From JALZKA01 sp963721645 (GTDB lineage: Bacteria; Actinomycetota; Thermoleophilia; Solirubrobacterales; 70-9), in NCBI GenBank assembly GCA_963721645.1, contig CAVRJK010000002.1:930001-994000 (forward strand): a DNA stretch of 64,000 bases. The letters run 5' to 3'. The notes under the pieces are model-generated. The model saw only the letters and a list, made by a program, of their open reading frames with translations, ran no database searches and had not been told where the DNA came from. The translations under genes were made by a program, and so were the position numbers. How positions within the stretch are numbered: position 1 is the stretch's first letter; each line of letters begins with the position of its first letter. Positions 1 to 8,087 of this stretch are shown here, one piece after another.

Positions 1-986
1 GTGCCGTTCGGGTCGACGACAAGTTGCGCGAAGTCTTCGAGCGAGGCGAGCCACTGGCGGAGCGCTTTCGAGGTAGGCATGTCGCCGAGGCGAAGGACGA
101 GCTCCGGCGCAAGCTCGGCGGGCATTGCGCGCGCGATCGAGTCGTACGCCCAAACCACATCTGGACCGACATCGGGGTTGAGCCTGAGCTGAGAGGTCGG
201 CTCTGCAAGCACCGGGAACCCGGATGCGGCTGCGAGCGACGCAACGGCAGGTCCCAGTTCGAGGTCAGTCTGGCGTCCAACCACGATCAGGCCACGCTCG
301 GTCTCAGCAAGATCGGCGGAGATCGCGTCCAGGTCATCGGCCGAGAGAGCGGCCGCGGGAGCGTGGACCGAGCTCAGCGGTAGATCACTGCGGCCATGGA
401 GGGCAAGCGCCGAGACCGCCGTGACATCGCCGTCGCGAGGCTCGGGCCCCAGGGGGTCGCGCCACGAGAGGTTCGCGTGCACAGGGCCAGGGCGAGGGTC
501 GCCTGCGGCTTCAGCGTATGCGCGACACGCAGACGAGCGCATATGGAGGAGGCCGGCGTCGTCGGCCTCATGGGTACCCATTTCGGAGAACCAGCGAACG
601 TTCGATCCATAGAGCTTCACCTGATCGATCGTCTGGCCGGCGCCTACATCACGGAGCTCGGGCGGCCGGTCACTCGTCAACACGATCAGCGGCACGGACG
701 CCTCATTGGCCTCGGCGACGGCGGGGTGTAGGTTCGCCGCCGCGGTGCCGGAGGTGCAGGCGATAGCGACGGGCCGCCCCGTCGCTAGTGCGGCGCCCAG
801 CGCGTAAAAGCCCGCGGAGCGCTCGTCGACGACGCTCGTCGTTTCGATCCCGGGCTCCCGCAGGAGTGCCAACGCCAAGGGCGTCGACCGCGACCCGGGG
901 CAGATGACGGCGCGCTCCACGCCGGACCGTGCGAGCTCTTCGGTGAAGGCGGAGGCGAGGGCGGTGTTGCGGTTGGTGGGATCCAC
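1..986 (-). CDS. menD: MenD, SEPHCHC synthase (3' part outside window)
   Basis: This thiamine-diphosphate enzyme joins isochorismate and 2-oxoglutarate in menaquinone synthesis. About 328 N-terminal residues are visible of a family usually near 550; the gene runs off the left edge with no stop. Visible motifs are CPGSRSTPLA near residue 30, VDERSAGFYALG with the cofactor-activating Glu, CTSGTAAANLHPAV, and LTSDRPPELRDVGAGQTIDQ, all typical of MenD. The start is GTG, because a TAGCGT box lies 8 nt before it, predicting a leaderless transcript separate from menC. It lies 64 bp downstream of menC on the same strand. The frame is open throughout the visible part. Identification is firm from motifs and from menC, menA and menB beside it. 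Confidence 0.93.
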   Translation of the reverse strand, partial: MDPTNRNTALASAFTEELARSGVERAVICPGSRSTPLALALLREPGIETTSVVDERSAGFYALGAALATGRPVAIACTSGTAAANLHPAVAEANEASVPLIVLTSDRPPELRDVGAGQTIDQVKLYGSNVRWFSEMGTHEADDAGLLHMRSSACRAYAEAAGDPRPGPVHANLSWRDPLGPEPRDGDVTAVSALALHGRSDLPLSSVHAPAAALSADDLDAISADLAETERGLIVVGRQTDLELGPAVASLAAASGFPVLAEPTSQLRLNPDVGPDVVWAYDSIARAMPAELAPELVLRLGDMPTSKALRQWLASLEDFAQLVVDPNG

Positions 987-994
987 GGGCGCGG

Positions 995-1000
995 ACGCTA
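995..1000 (-). promoter_or_regulatory. -10 box of menD (TAGCGT)
   Basis: TAGCGT on the minus strand sits 8 nt before the menD GTG, which predicts a transcript starting at or very near the start codon. Confidence 0.5.
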
Positions 1001-1050
1001 ACCGAGAAGGCCGCTTTGTCCGGTGGACGGGTTCTCCTTGAGATCCTTCC

Positions 1051-2163
1051 TCATGGGCGGAGCCGCCGATGCCTGAGTGCGTCGTCGTCCAGCTCCACGC
1101 CGAGCCCGGGGCCGTCCGGCAGATGAAGGTCGCCGTCGCGGAGCTCACACTCGCGCGATGCGATGGCCCCGGCAAAGAGGCGCTGGGTAGCCAGACCGTG
1201 AGCCAGACCGGGATCCGTGCCGTCGTGGCGCAGGATCTGAGCCGTGTGGGCGGCGGCGGCAATACCCACGGGGCCGTCAAGTGCGCTGGACAGGTACGTC
1301 GGGAGGACTTGCGCGATCTGCCGCGCGGCCCCGGCACCGCCGACCTTCGAGAGCTTGGCCGTCGCAAACCGGCACGAACGGCGTTGGGCTGCGCGGTGCG
1401 CCTCCGCCTCCGAGGAGACGGACTCGTCGGCCGCCAGAGGCACCTCAGTCGAGGCTGCAACGCGCGCCATCGCCCGAAGACCGCTCACGGGCTGCTCGGC
1501 GAGCTCGATCTTGAACGGGGCGATCGAGTTCAAGAGGTCAGTCGCAAGGCGTGGGTTCCACGCTTCGTTTGCATCCACGCGGATCGCCACGTCACGACCG
1601 ACAGCCTCGCGCACTGCCTCGACTGTTGCGATGTCGTCCTCGCCGGCCCCCAGCTTCAGCTTCACGGTCGTGAAGCCGTCGGCCACCCACTCGGCCGCCC
1701 GTGCGGCCACCTCGTGCGGAGGGCCGGCGGCAAGAGTGGCGTTGCAGCGGATGGCTGAAGCCTCTTGGGCACCGGCGAGCTTCCACATGGGGATGTCGGC
1801 GGCCTTGGCGACCACGTCGAAGATCGCGCACTCCAGCGCAGCCGAAGTGGCGGGGGAGACCCGTCGTGCCAGACCGAGCTCAACCCGGGTGGTGACCGCA
1901 AACGCGCGTGGGTCGTCGAGCGCCTCCTCCAGGTTCAGGCCCGTCAGCCGCCTCGCGGCGTCCTCGACCTCGGCCGCAACGGCGTGAAGCGGCTTGTCGC
2001 CGCGGAGCGCCAGCGGAACCGCTTCGCCCAAGCCCTCGAAGCCCGCGTCCGTGTGAAGTCGCAAGAGCACCATCTGGCGCTCGTCGATCGAGCCCCGAGC
2101 CGTCACGTAGGGCGCGGCGAACGGCAGCGAGTACGTGACCGTCTCGATTTCCTCGATTCGCAT
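1051..2163 (-). CDS. menC: MenC, o-succinylbenzoate synthase (enolase superfamily)
   Basis: This enzyme dehydrates SHCHC to o-succinylbenzoate. The 370-residue protein has the muconate-lactonizing subgroup layout: an N-terminal capping domain (SLPFAAPYVTARG), then a barrel with the KLKLG catalytic Lys motif, metal ligands in RVDANEAW, ELAEQP and AADES, and a late ATAKLSKVGG Lys. The ATG at 2163 is chosen because it follows the menA stop by 2 nt and gives the usual N-terminus; a longer open frame upstream lies over menA. A dipeptide epimerase has the same fold, but the position between menA and menD favours MenC. Confidence 0.88.
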   Translation of the reverse strand: MRIEEIETVTYSLPFAAPYVTARGSIDERQMVLLRLHTDAGFEGLGEAVPLALRGDKPLHAVAAEVEDAARRLTGLNLEEALDDPRAFAVTTRVELGLARRVSPATSAALECAIFDVVAKAADIPMWKLAGAQEASAIRCNATLAAGPPHEVAARAAEWVADGFTTVKLKLGAGEDDIATVEAVREAVGRDVAIRVDANEAWNPRLATDLLNSIAPFKIELAEQPVSGLRAMARVAASTEVPLAADESVSSEAEAHRAAQRRSCRFATAKLSKVGGAGAARQIAQVLPTYLSSALDGPVGIAAAAHTAQILRHDGTDPGLAHGLATQRLFAGAIASRECELRDGDLHLPDGPGLGVELDDDALRHRRLRP

Positions 2164-2165
2164 GC

Positions 2166-3101
2166 TCAGCCCAGGACGAGCCCGAGCGCGAGCAAGAGGC
2201 TGAACGCGCCCAGCAGGCTGCCGGTGCCGGCCAGCGCCCCGTTCAGCGACGGTCCGTCGGTGCGGGTCCGCACGGCGCGAAGGGGTCCGATGGCAAGCGG
2301 CAATGCGCCGACCGTGATCAGGGCCAGCCACGGCCCGTCGCCAAGCGCTATCGCAACGGGCACAAGAACGAAGGCGCCGGCAACAAGAGCCGCGAACAGC
2401 GTTCGACTGCGCTCGCGTCCGAGGCGCACGGCCAGCGTCCTCTTGCCGGCTCGTGCGTCGGTCTCCAGGTCGCGGACGTTGTTGACGACCAGGATCGCGG
2501 TCGAGAGGAATCCGACCGACACGCTCAGGAGCAGCGGGAGACAGTCCAACTCCTCGAGCTGGACGTAGTAGGAGCCGTTGACGGCGACCAGACCGAAGAA
2601 GAGGAAAACGAAGACCTCGCCCATGCCGGCGTAGCCGTAGGGCCGGGGCCCGCCCGTGTAGAGAACGCCGGCGAGGATCGAGAGAAGTCCGATGGCGATG
2701 ATCTCCGGCCCGGCAACGGTGGCGAGGTAGATGCCAGTGAGCGCAGCGAGGCCGAAGGCGATCCAGGTCGCGTGGAGGACGCGCTTCGGCGCTACGAGGC
2801 CGGCGGAGGTCACGCGCACAGGACCCAGCCGGTCGGCGGTGTCGGCGCCGCGCTTGGCGTCCGAGTAGTCGTTGGCCAGGTTGGTCCCGATCTGGATCAG
2901 GATCGAGCCGACGAGCGCCGCCGCGAACGCAAGCCAGTTGATCGCGGGGTCATCTGCGCTCACCCGCACAGCCTCGGCGATGGCCGTTTGCGCGTTTTCG
3001 ATCACGAAGTACGCAGCGGCGGTACCCACCAGGACCGGCGCGACCGCCGCCGGCAGCGTTCGAGGCCGTGCGGCCATCATCCATATGCGGAAGGGGCTCA
3101 A
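2166..3101 (-). CDS. menA: MenA, 1,4-dihydroxy-2-naphthoate polyprenyltransferase
   Basis: This is an integral-membrane UbiA-family prenyltransferase that attaches the polyprenyl tail to dihydroxynaphthoate. It shows ARPRTLPAAVAPVLVGT at the N-terminus, the Asp-rich prenyl-diphosphate site GTNLANDYSDAKRGAD, a second Asp cluster NNVRDLETDARAGKRTL, and about eight hydrophobic segments; the length of about 311 is normal. The start is taken as TTG at 3101, which overlaps the menB stop as TTGA and keeps the short segment SPFRIW before the conserved ARP motif. ATG at 3080 or 3077 is the alternative. The same TTGA junction recurs elsewhere in the window. Confidence 0.9.
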   Translation of the reverse strand: MSPFRIWMMAARPRTLPAAVAPVLVGTAAAYFVIENAQTAIAEAVRVSADDPAINWLAFAAALVGSILIQIGTNLANDYSDAKRGADTADRLGPVRVTSAGLVAPKRVLHATWIAFGLAALTGIYLATVAGPEIIAIGLLSILAGVLYTGGPRPYGYAGMGEVFVFLFFGLVAVNGSYYVQLEELDCLPLLLSVSVGFLSTAILVVNNVRDLETDARAGKRTLAVRLGRERSRTLFAALVAGAFVLVPVAIALGDGPWLALITVGALPLAIGPLRAVRTRTDGPSLNGALAGTGSLLGAFSLLLALGLVLG

Positions 3102-3976
3102 GGACGCCTGGGGTACTTCGAGAAGTCTGGCGAGCGCCCCTCCTGGAAGGAGTTGCGCCCCTCCTGGCCCTCCTCGGACATGTAGAAGAGGAGCGTCGCG
3201 TCGTGCGAGAGCTGTTGGATGCCGGTGAGGCCGTCCTCGGTTGCGTTGAAGCTGGACTTCAGGAGGCGCAGCGAGAGGGGAGAGAGGGCGTTCATCTCGC
3301 GACACCAGGCGACCGTCTCGCGCTCGAGCTCTGTCAACGGCACGACGGTGTTGACGAGACCCATGTCCATCGCCTCGTCCGCTCCATACAGGCGGCACAG
3401 AAACCAGATCTCCTTGGCCCGCTTGACGCCGACGTTGTTCGCCAGAAGCGAAGCGCCGAAGCCGCCGTCGAACGAGCCGACCCGAGGTCCGGTCTGTCCG
3501 AACACCGCGTTCTCGCCGGCGATCGTCATGTCGCAGACGAGGTGGAGGATGTGACCGCCCCCGACCGCATAGCCCGCGACCATCGCCACCACCGGCTTGG
3601 GCAGCCGGCGAATCTGTACGTGGAGGTCGCCTACGTCGAGACGCCCGACGCCCTTCTGCGCAACCTCATCGTCGCCGATGTACCCGTCGTTCCCGCGGAT
3701 GCGCTGGTCCCCGCCCGAACAGAACGCCTTGTCGCCGGCTCCCGTGAAGATGATCGAACCGACCTCGGTGTCGTCGCGCGCTCGGTTGAAGGCGTCGCGG
3801 AGCTCGGCAAGCGTCTGCGGGCGGAAGGCGTTTCGGACCTCGGGGCGGTTGATCGAGATCTTCGCAATCCCGTCACCCTTCTCGTAGAGAAGATCGCCGT
3901 ACTCATGGGCCTGGGCCCACTCGATCGGCGCATAGAGGCTTTCTTCGGGCGGGGCGTCGCGGTGTCTCGTCGGCAC
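3098..3976 (-). CDS. menB: MenB, 1,4-dihydroxy-2-naphthoyl-CoA synthase
   Basis: This crotonase-fold enzyme closes the naphthoate ring of o-succinylbenzoyl-CoA. The 292 residues include FCSGGDQRIRG, the oxyanion-hole segment GYAVGGGHILHLVCD, GQTGPRVGSFDGGFGAS and a C-terminal FYMSEEGQEGRNSF tail, all diagnostic of MenB rather than a general enoyl-CoA hydratase. The GTG start at 3976 lies 7 nt after a minus-strand CATAAT box, suggesting a leaderless message. It heads the minus-strand menB-menA-menC unit and diverges from menE across only 18 bp. Confidence 0.95.
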   Translation of the reverse strand: MPTRHRDAPPEESLYAPIEWAQAHEYGDLLYEKGDGIAKISINRPEVRNAFRPQTLAELRDAFNRARDDTEVGSIIFTGAGDKAFCSGGDQRIRGNDGYIGDDEVAQKGVGRLDVGDLHVQIRRLPKPVVAMVAGYAVGGGHILHLVCDMTIAGENAVFGQTGPRVGSFDGGFGASLLANNVGVKRAKEIWFLCRLYGADEAMDMGLVNTVVPLTELERETVAWCREMNALSPLSLRLLKSSFNATEDGLTGIQQLSHDATLLFYMSEEGQEGRNSFQEGRSPDFSKYPRRP

Positions 3977-3982
3977 GTCGGG

Positions 3983-3989
3983 GATTATG
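3983..3989. promoter_or_regulatory. Overlapping divergent -10 boxes, menB/menE
   Basis: The 7-bp block reads CATAAT on the minus strand (7 nt before menB GTG) and GATTAT on the plus strand (6 nt before menE GTG). Both genes would be leaderless from one symmetric element. No clear -35 is seen on either side. Confidence 0.45.
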
Positions 3990-3994
3990 GCGGG

Positions 3995-5302
3995 GTGACC
4001 GAAGCAGTCCGCCAGACCTGGCTAGCCCAGCGCGCCGCCGCCATGCCCGATCGCCTGGCGCTTCGCGCTGGCGGCGTCGATCTCACATACGCCGAACTCG
4101 AGCGGGAGGCAAGCTCGGACGCCAAGCGGCTGCGAGACGAAGGCGCGGCCGAAGGCACCCTGATCCCCCTCGATGAGCCACCGGGTCCCGAGTTTGTAGC
4201 GCGCCTCCATGCGGTCGCAAAGCTCGGGGCCGTTGCGGCGCCTCAGCGCAAGGGCTCGACACCACCACCGACCGGGCCGCCAGGGGGTCAAACGTCCCAC
4301 GATCCCCCCAATAGGGGGCCAGTTGGGACGTTTGATCGCTGCGAGACGCCGGATGCGCTCTGCCGCGTGTACACAAGCGGCACCACCGGTGAGCCGAGCG
4401 CAGTCGATTTGACGAGCGCGAACTTCTTCCACAGCGCCGCCGGAACCGCGTTTGCGCTTGGGGTGTCGCCTCGGGACCGATGGCTCTGCTGCGTCCCGCT
4501 TCATCACGTCGCAGGCCTTTCGATTCTTACGCGCGCTGCCATCTGCGGCATCGGAGCCGTGCTTCACGACGGCTTCGACGTCGACAGGGTTGCCGAGTCA
4601 CTCCAAGAGGACGATGTGACGCTCGTCTCGCTTGTCGCTACACAACTCGTCCGCCTCCTCGACGCCGACGTCGACCTCACCGGCCCACGTGCTCTGATCA
4701 TGGGTGGCGGCCCGATCCCGATCGACGCGATCGAGGAGGCGACGGCTCGCGGCGCAACCGTAATCCAGGTCTACGGCATGACCGAAACGACCTCGCAGAT
4801 AACTCTGCTCGAAATTGCGGACGCCGAGCGCAAGGCAGGTTCGGCGGGCCGCGCGCTCCTGGGCGCGGAGCTCCGCATCGACGAAGGCGAGATCATGGTC
4901 CGTGGCAAGGTCGTCGCGCCCGGCTCCGCGGGCGAAGACGGCTGGCTACGAACCGGGGACCTCGGCACGATCGACTCCGAGGGCTTCCTGTGGGTCGACG
5001 GCCGCCTGGGCGACCTCATCGTGACCGGCGGCGAGAACGTCATGCCCGAGAGGGTCGAAGAGGCGATCAAGTCGCACCCAGATGTCTTGGATGCGGCCGT
5101 CGTCGGCCGACCGGATCCCGAGTGGCAGGAGGCGGTCACAGCCGTCGTCGTGCTCACGCCCGGTGCGACCGAGGATCCCGAGGCCATTCGTGCGCATTGC
5201 GCCCAGGAGTTGGCCCGCTACGAGGTGCCCAAGAGCTTCGTGTTCGTTTCGGACCTCCCGCGCACCGCGTCGGGCAAGTTGATGCGCTCGATCCTCCGTT
5301 AG
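3995..5302 (+). CDS. menE: MenE, o-succinylbenzoate-CoA ligase
   Basis: This ANL-superfamily adenylating enzyme makes o-succinylbenzoyl-CoA for MenB. The 435 residues show YTSGTTG near residue 127, VPLHHVAGLSIL, IMGGGPIP, QVYGMTETTSQ, the hinge region LRTGDLGTID/VDGRLGDLIVTGGENV, and a C-terminal catalytic Lys in RTASGKLMR. The GTG start is 18 bp from divergent menB. Two oddities stand out. The P-loop usually reads SGTTGxPK but here reads SGTTGEPS, lacking the Lys. And about 16 residues (around 98-114) are encoded by a palindromic repeat, with little of the usual linker before SGTTG. The genomic context makes MenE very likely. Confidence 0.9.
   Translation: MTEAVRQTWLAQRAAAMPDRLALRAGGVDLTYAELEREASSDAKRLRDEGAAEGTLIPLDEPPGPEFVARLHAVAKLGAVAAPQRKGSTPPPTGPPGGQTSHDPPNRGPVGTFDRCETPDALCRVYTSGTTGEPSAVDLTSANFFHSAAGTAFALGVSPRDRWLCCVPLHHVAGLSILTRAAICGIGAVLHDGFDVDRVAESLQEDDVTLVSLVATQLVRLLDADVDLTGPRALIMGGGPIPIDAIEEATARGATVIQVYGMTETTSQITLLEIADAERKAGSAGRALLGAELRIDEGEIMVRGKVVAPGSAGEDGWLRTGDLGTIDSEGFLWVDGRLGDLIVTGGENVMPERVEEAIKSHPDVLDAAVVGRPDPEWQEAVTAVVVLTPGATEDPEAIRAHCAQELARYEVPKSFVFVSDLPRTASGKLMRSILR
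4288..4335. repeat. Palindromic element inside menE
   Basis: A perfect 12-bp inverted repeat (TCAAACGTCCCA at 4288-4299, TGGGACGTTTGA at 4324-4335) encloses an inner C5/G5 stem at about 4304-4318. It resembles a REP-like insertion that kept the reading frame. Confidence 0.6.
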
Positions 5303-5323
5303 GTAGGAGTTCCGATTCTGACT

Positions 5324-5366
5324 CCGGGTACCCAGCGGTACCTCGCAGATACCCACGGGTACCCGG
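5324..5366. repeat. Phased GGTACC motifs upstream of ilvC
   Basis: CCGGGTACCC (5324-5333) and GGGTACCCGG (5357-5366) form a 10-bp inverted repeat, with GGTACC at 5337-5342 and GATACCC near 5348-5354 between them. The centres are about 10-11 bp apart, near one helical turn. It could be a menE terminator hairpin or an operator for ilvC. Confidence 0.4.
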
Positions 5367-5425
5367 ATCGTGAATTAGTCGTGTGTCCCTGTCGCTCGCG
5401 CTGAATCGCGGAGGTATTTACGGAG

Positions 5426-5431
5426 TAACCT
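5426..5431 (+). promoter_or_regulatory. -10 box of ilvC (TAACCT)
   Basis: TAACCT ends 8 nt before the ilvC ATG at 5440, predicting a leaderless transcript and deciding against an upstream in-frame GTG at 5383. Confidence 0.45.
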
Positions 5432-5439
5432 GCCGCGCC

Positions 5440-6447
5440 ATGCCAGACGATGGAATCTTCTACGACGCCGATGCCAACCCCGATGCGCTGAAGGGGAAGA
5501 CGATCGCGATCCTCGGGTTCGGCTCGCAGGGACACGCGCACGCCTTGAACCTCAAGGAATCGGGCCACGATGTGGTTGTCGGCCTGCGACCCGACTCCTC
5601 GTCGCGCGCCAAGGCGGAGGCGGCCGGCCTCGAGGTCCTGGATGTAGCCGATGCGGCCTCGAAGGGCGATGTCGTGATGATCCTCCTGCCGGATGAGCGC
5701 CAGGCCGACATCTGGGAATCCGACATCAAGGACGGAATCTCCGAGGGCAATCTCCTGATGTTCGCCCACGGGTTCGCGATCAACTTCGACCAGATCGAGC
5801 CGCCCCCGGGCGTGGACGTCGGCATGGTTGCCCCCAAGGGACCGGGCCATCTGGTCCGTCGCCAGTTCGAGGAGGGGAGAGGCGTTCCCTGTCTCATGGC
5901 TATCCACGTCGACGAGTCCGGCTCAGCCCGCGAGCAGGTCCTGGCCTACGCCTCGGGCGTCGGCGGCGGCCGCGCCGGAGTGATCGAGACGACTTTCAAA
6001 GACGAGTGCGAGACCGACCTCTTCGGAGAGCAGGCCGTGCTGTGCGGTGGCGCCACCGAGCTGGTCCAGGCCGGCTTCGAGACGCTCGTCGAGGCCGGCT
6101 ACGACCCGCGCCTCGCCTACTTCGAGTGCCTCCACGAGCTGAAACTGATCGTCGACCTCATGTACGAAAAGGGCCTTGGCGGCATGCGCTACTCGATCTC
6201 CAACACGGCCGAGTACGGCGACATGACTCGCGGACCGCGCGTGATCACCGACGAGACCCGCGCGGCGATGAAGCAGATCCTCTCGGAGATCCAGTCGGGC
6301 GAGTTCGCCAAGGAGTGGATCGCCGAGAACCGCGCCGGCGGCGAGAACTTCGACCGCATGCGGAAGGAATCAGCTGACTCGCAGATCGAGTCCGTCGGTT
6401 CCGATCTGCGCGGCATGATGCCCTGGATCGACCAGGGCGAGCTCTAG
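5440..6447 (+). CDS. ilvC: IlvC, ketol-acid reductoisomerase (class I)
   Basis: This NADPH-dependent enzyme carries out the second common step of valine, isoleucine and leucine synthesis. The 335 residues give the class I length. It has the Rossmann motif GFGSQGHAHALNL near residue 23, LRPDSSSR in the cofactor loop, MVAPKGPGHLVRRQFEEGRGVPCL, then the Mg-binding helical knot with DLFGEQAVLCGG and RYSISNTAEYGD. An in-frame GTG 57 bp upstream would add a Leu/Ile/Val-containing extension. The TAACCT box and the normal N-terminus favour ATG 5440. No ilvB, ilvN or ilvD is in the window. Confidence 0.95.
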   Translation: MPDDGIFYDADANPDALKGKTIAILGFGSQGHAHALNLKESGHDVVVGLRPDSSSRAKAEAAGLEVLDVADAASKGDVVMILLPDERQADIWESDIKDGISEGNLLMFAHGFAINFDQIEPPPGVDVGMVAPKGPGHLVRRQFEEGRGVPCLMAIHVDESGSAREQVLAYASGVGGGRAGVIETTFKDECETDLFGEQAVLCGGATELVQAGFETLVEAGYDPRLAYFECLHELKLIVDLMYEKGLGGMRYSISNTAEYGDMTRGPRVITDETRAAMKQILSEIQSGEFAKEWIAENRAGGENFDRMRKESADSQIESVGSDLRGMMPWIDQGEL

Positions 6448-6476
6448 ACGGTGTTTTCGGTGCTGAACAGCAAGCG

Positions 6477-6911
6477 CTAGTCAGCAGCCGCCGGCGGCTC
6501 CGGACCGCGGACCCTCTCGTCCCCATCCGGCACCTGGCCGTCGCGGCCGACGTAGCCGTCCTTCGCGCCGACGATCACGTAGACCGCCTCTCCCGTGCCG
6601 ACGTTTTCGACCTTGCGGTGAGTAGCCGCGTCAACGCGCGCCATCCCGCCCGCATCGAGGCGATGCTTCGAGCCGTCTCCGAACTCCATCTCGATCTGGC
6701 CTGAGTGGACGAAATAGAGCTCCTCCTGCTCGTCGTGAAAGTGAAAGCCGGACGACATTCCCTCCGGCATCACGATCGCGTTGATGCCGAACTCCTTGAC
6801 ATCGAGCCCCCGTCGGATCTTGCGAAATCCGGGGCCTTCGCCCAGCTCGTCCAGGGAGGCGACGGCAAAGCCGTCACCGGAAACCACGTTCGTTCCTTCA
6901 TCAGAAGCCAT
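6477..6911 (-). CDS. Cupin-domain protein
   Basis: This 144-residue single-domain cupin has GFHFHDEQEELYFVHSGQIEMEFGDG, carrying the HxH...E metal-binding set, followed by HRLDAGGMARVDAATHRKV with the last His. Its substrate is unknown. The ATG at 6911 lies 6 nt after a minus-strand TAGGGT box, so it is probably leaderless. It is convergent with ilvC and divergent from serC, 33 bp apart. The C-terminal VRGPEPPAAAD tail looks disordered. Confidence 0.75.
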   Translation of the reverse strand: MASDEGTNVVSGDGFAVASLDELGEGPGFRKIRRGLDVKEFGINAIVMPEGMSSGFHFHDEQEELYFVHSGQIEMEFGDGSKHRLDAGGMARVDAATHRKVENVGTGEAVYVIVGAKDGYVGRDGQVPDGDERVRGPEPPAAAD

Positions 6912-6917
6912 AGAGGC

Positions 6918-6923
6918 ACCCTA
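6918..6923 (-). promoter_or_regulatory. -10 box of cupin gene (TAGGGT)
   Basis: TAGGGT on the minus strand, 6 nt before the ATG at 6911, predicts a leaderless mRNA. Confidence 0.45.
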
Positions 6924-6944
6924 ATACCCTGCGCGATTCGCTGT

Positions 6945-8087
6945 ATGACGCCCCTCACCGAGACAAAGATCCCCGCCGAGCTCAAGCCGCAGGACGGCCG
7001 CTTCGGTTGTGGACCGTCCAAGGTCCGCCCGGAGGCGCTTGCACGCCTTGCCGAGGCGAACGACGTGATGGGCACCTCGCACCGAAAGCCCGCGGTCAAG
7101 GACGTCGTAGGACGTGTTCGAAGCGGCGTGGCCGAGCTCTTCTCGCTCCCGGACGGCTACGAGGTGATGCTCGGGAACGGAGGCACCACGGCCTTCTGGG
7201 ACGCCGCTGCCGCCTGCCTCGTCCGCGAGCGCTCGCTACACCTGACTTTCGGCGAGTTCTCGTCCAAGTTCGCGAAGGTCGCGGCCGGCGCCCCGCACCT
7301 GGCCGACCCGGTAGTCGTCGAGGCCGACCCCGGCGACGCGCCGGAGCCGCGAGGCGACGAGGGCGTCGACGCGATCTGCTGGGCACACAACGAGACCTCC
7401 ACTGGCGTGATGATCCCGGTCGAGCGCCCCGCCGACGCGGGCGACGCCCTTGTCCTGATCGACGCCACCTCGGGTGCTGCCGGCCTGCCGCTCGATGCAA
7501 GCGAGGCCGATGTCTACTACTTCGCACCGCAGAAGGGCCTCGCGTCCGACGGCGGCATCTGGCTCGCGCTCCTGAGCCCCGCTGCAGTCGCTCGCATCGA
7601 AGAGCTCGACGGCGCCGAGGGTCGCTGGCAGCCCGAGTTCCTGAAGCTTTCGACGGCCCTCGACAATTCGCGCAAGGACCAGACGTACAACACGCCCGCC
7701 GTCGCCACGCAGATCCTCCTGGCCGACCAGCTCGAGTGGATGAACGAGAACGGGGGGCTCGGCTGGTGTGTCGAACGCACGGGCCGCTCTTCCGGCCATC
7801 TCTACGGCTGGGCCGAGGCGTCGGAGTACGCCTCGCCGTTCGTTCAGGACAAGCGAAAGCGCTCCCTGGTTGTGGGCACGATCGACTTCTCCGACGAGAT
7901 CGACGCCGCGGCACTCGCGGCCGAGCTCCGTGCCAACGGCATCCTCGATACCGAGCCGTACCGAAAGCTCGGACGCAATCAGCTGCGGATCGGGATGTTC
8001 CCCGCCGTTGATCCCTCAGATGTCGAGGCGCTCACCGCGTGCATCGACTGGGTCATCGAAAACGGCGACGTGAGGAGCTCAGGCTGA
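6945..8087 (+). CDS. serC: SerC, phosphoserine aminotransferase
   Basis: This PLP enzyme converts 3-phosphohydroxypyruvate to phosphoserine. The 380-residue protein begins with PAELKPQDGRFGCGPSKVRPEAL, the form typical of actinobacterial SerC, and has GTSHRKP, LGNGGTTAFWD, the Schiff-base Lys in YYFAPQKGLASDGG near residue 196, and a C-terminal LRIGMFPAV. ATG 6945 gives the family N-terminus. The stop overlaps the serA start (ATGA), so the two are translationally coupled in one serine operon. Confidence 0.95.
   Translation: MTPLTETKIPAELKPQDGRFGCGPSKVRPEALARLAEANDVMGTSHRKPAVKDVVGRVRSGVAELFSLPDGYEVMLGNGGTTAFWDAAAACLVRERSLHLTFGEFSSKFAKVAAGAPHLADPVVVEADPGDAPEPRGDEGVDAICWAHNETSTGVMIPVERPADAGDALVLIDATSGAAGLPLDASEADVYYFAPQKGLASDGGIWLALLSPAAVARIEELDGAEGRWQPEFLKLSTALDNSRKDQTYNTPAVATQILLADQLEWMNENGGLGWCVERTGRSSGHLYGWAEASEYASPFVQDKRKRSLVVGTIDFSDEIDAAALAAELRANGILDTEPYRKLGRNQLRIGMFPAVDPSDVEALTACIDWVIENGDVRSSG

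Noticed and set aside
3068..5302. A 744-codon plus-strand frame covering menB and menE
   Set aside because: Its first 300 codons are antisense to menB, which has clear family motifs; only the part from 3995 matches MenE.
5383..5439. N-terminal extension of IlvC rich in Leu, Ile and Val
   Set aside because: It is in frame with ilvC without a stop, so it is not a leader peptide as written, and a TAACCT box lies between it and the normal IlvC start.
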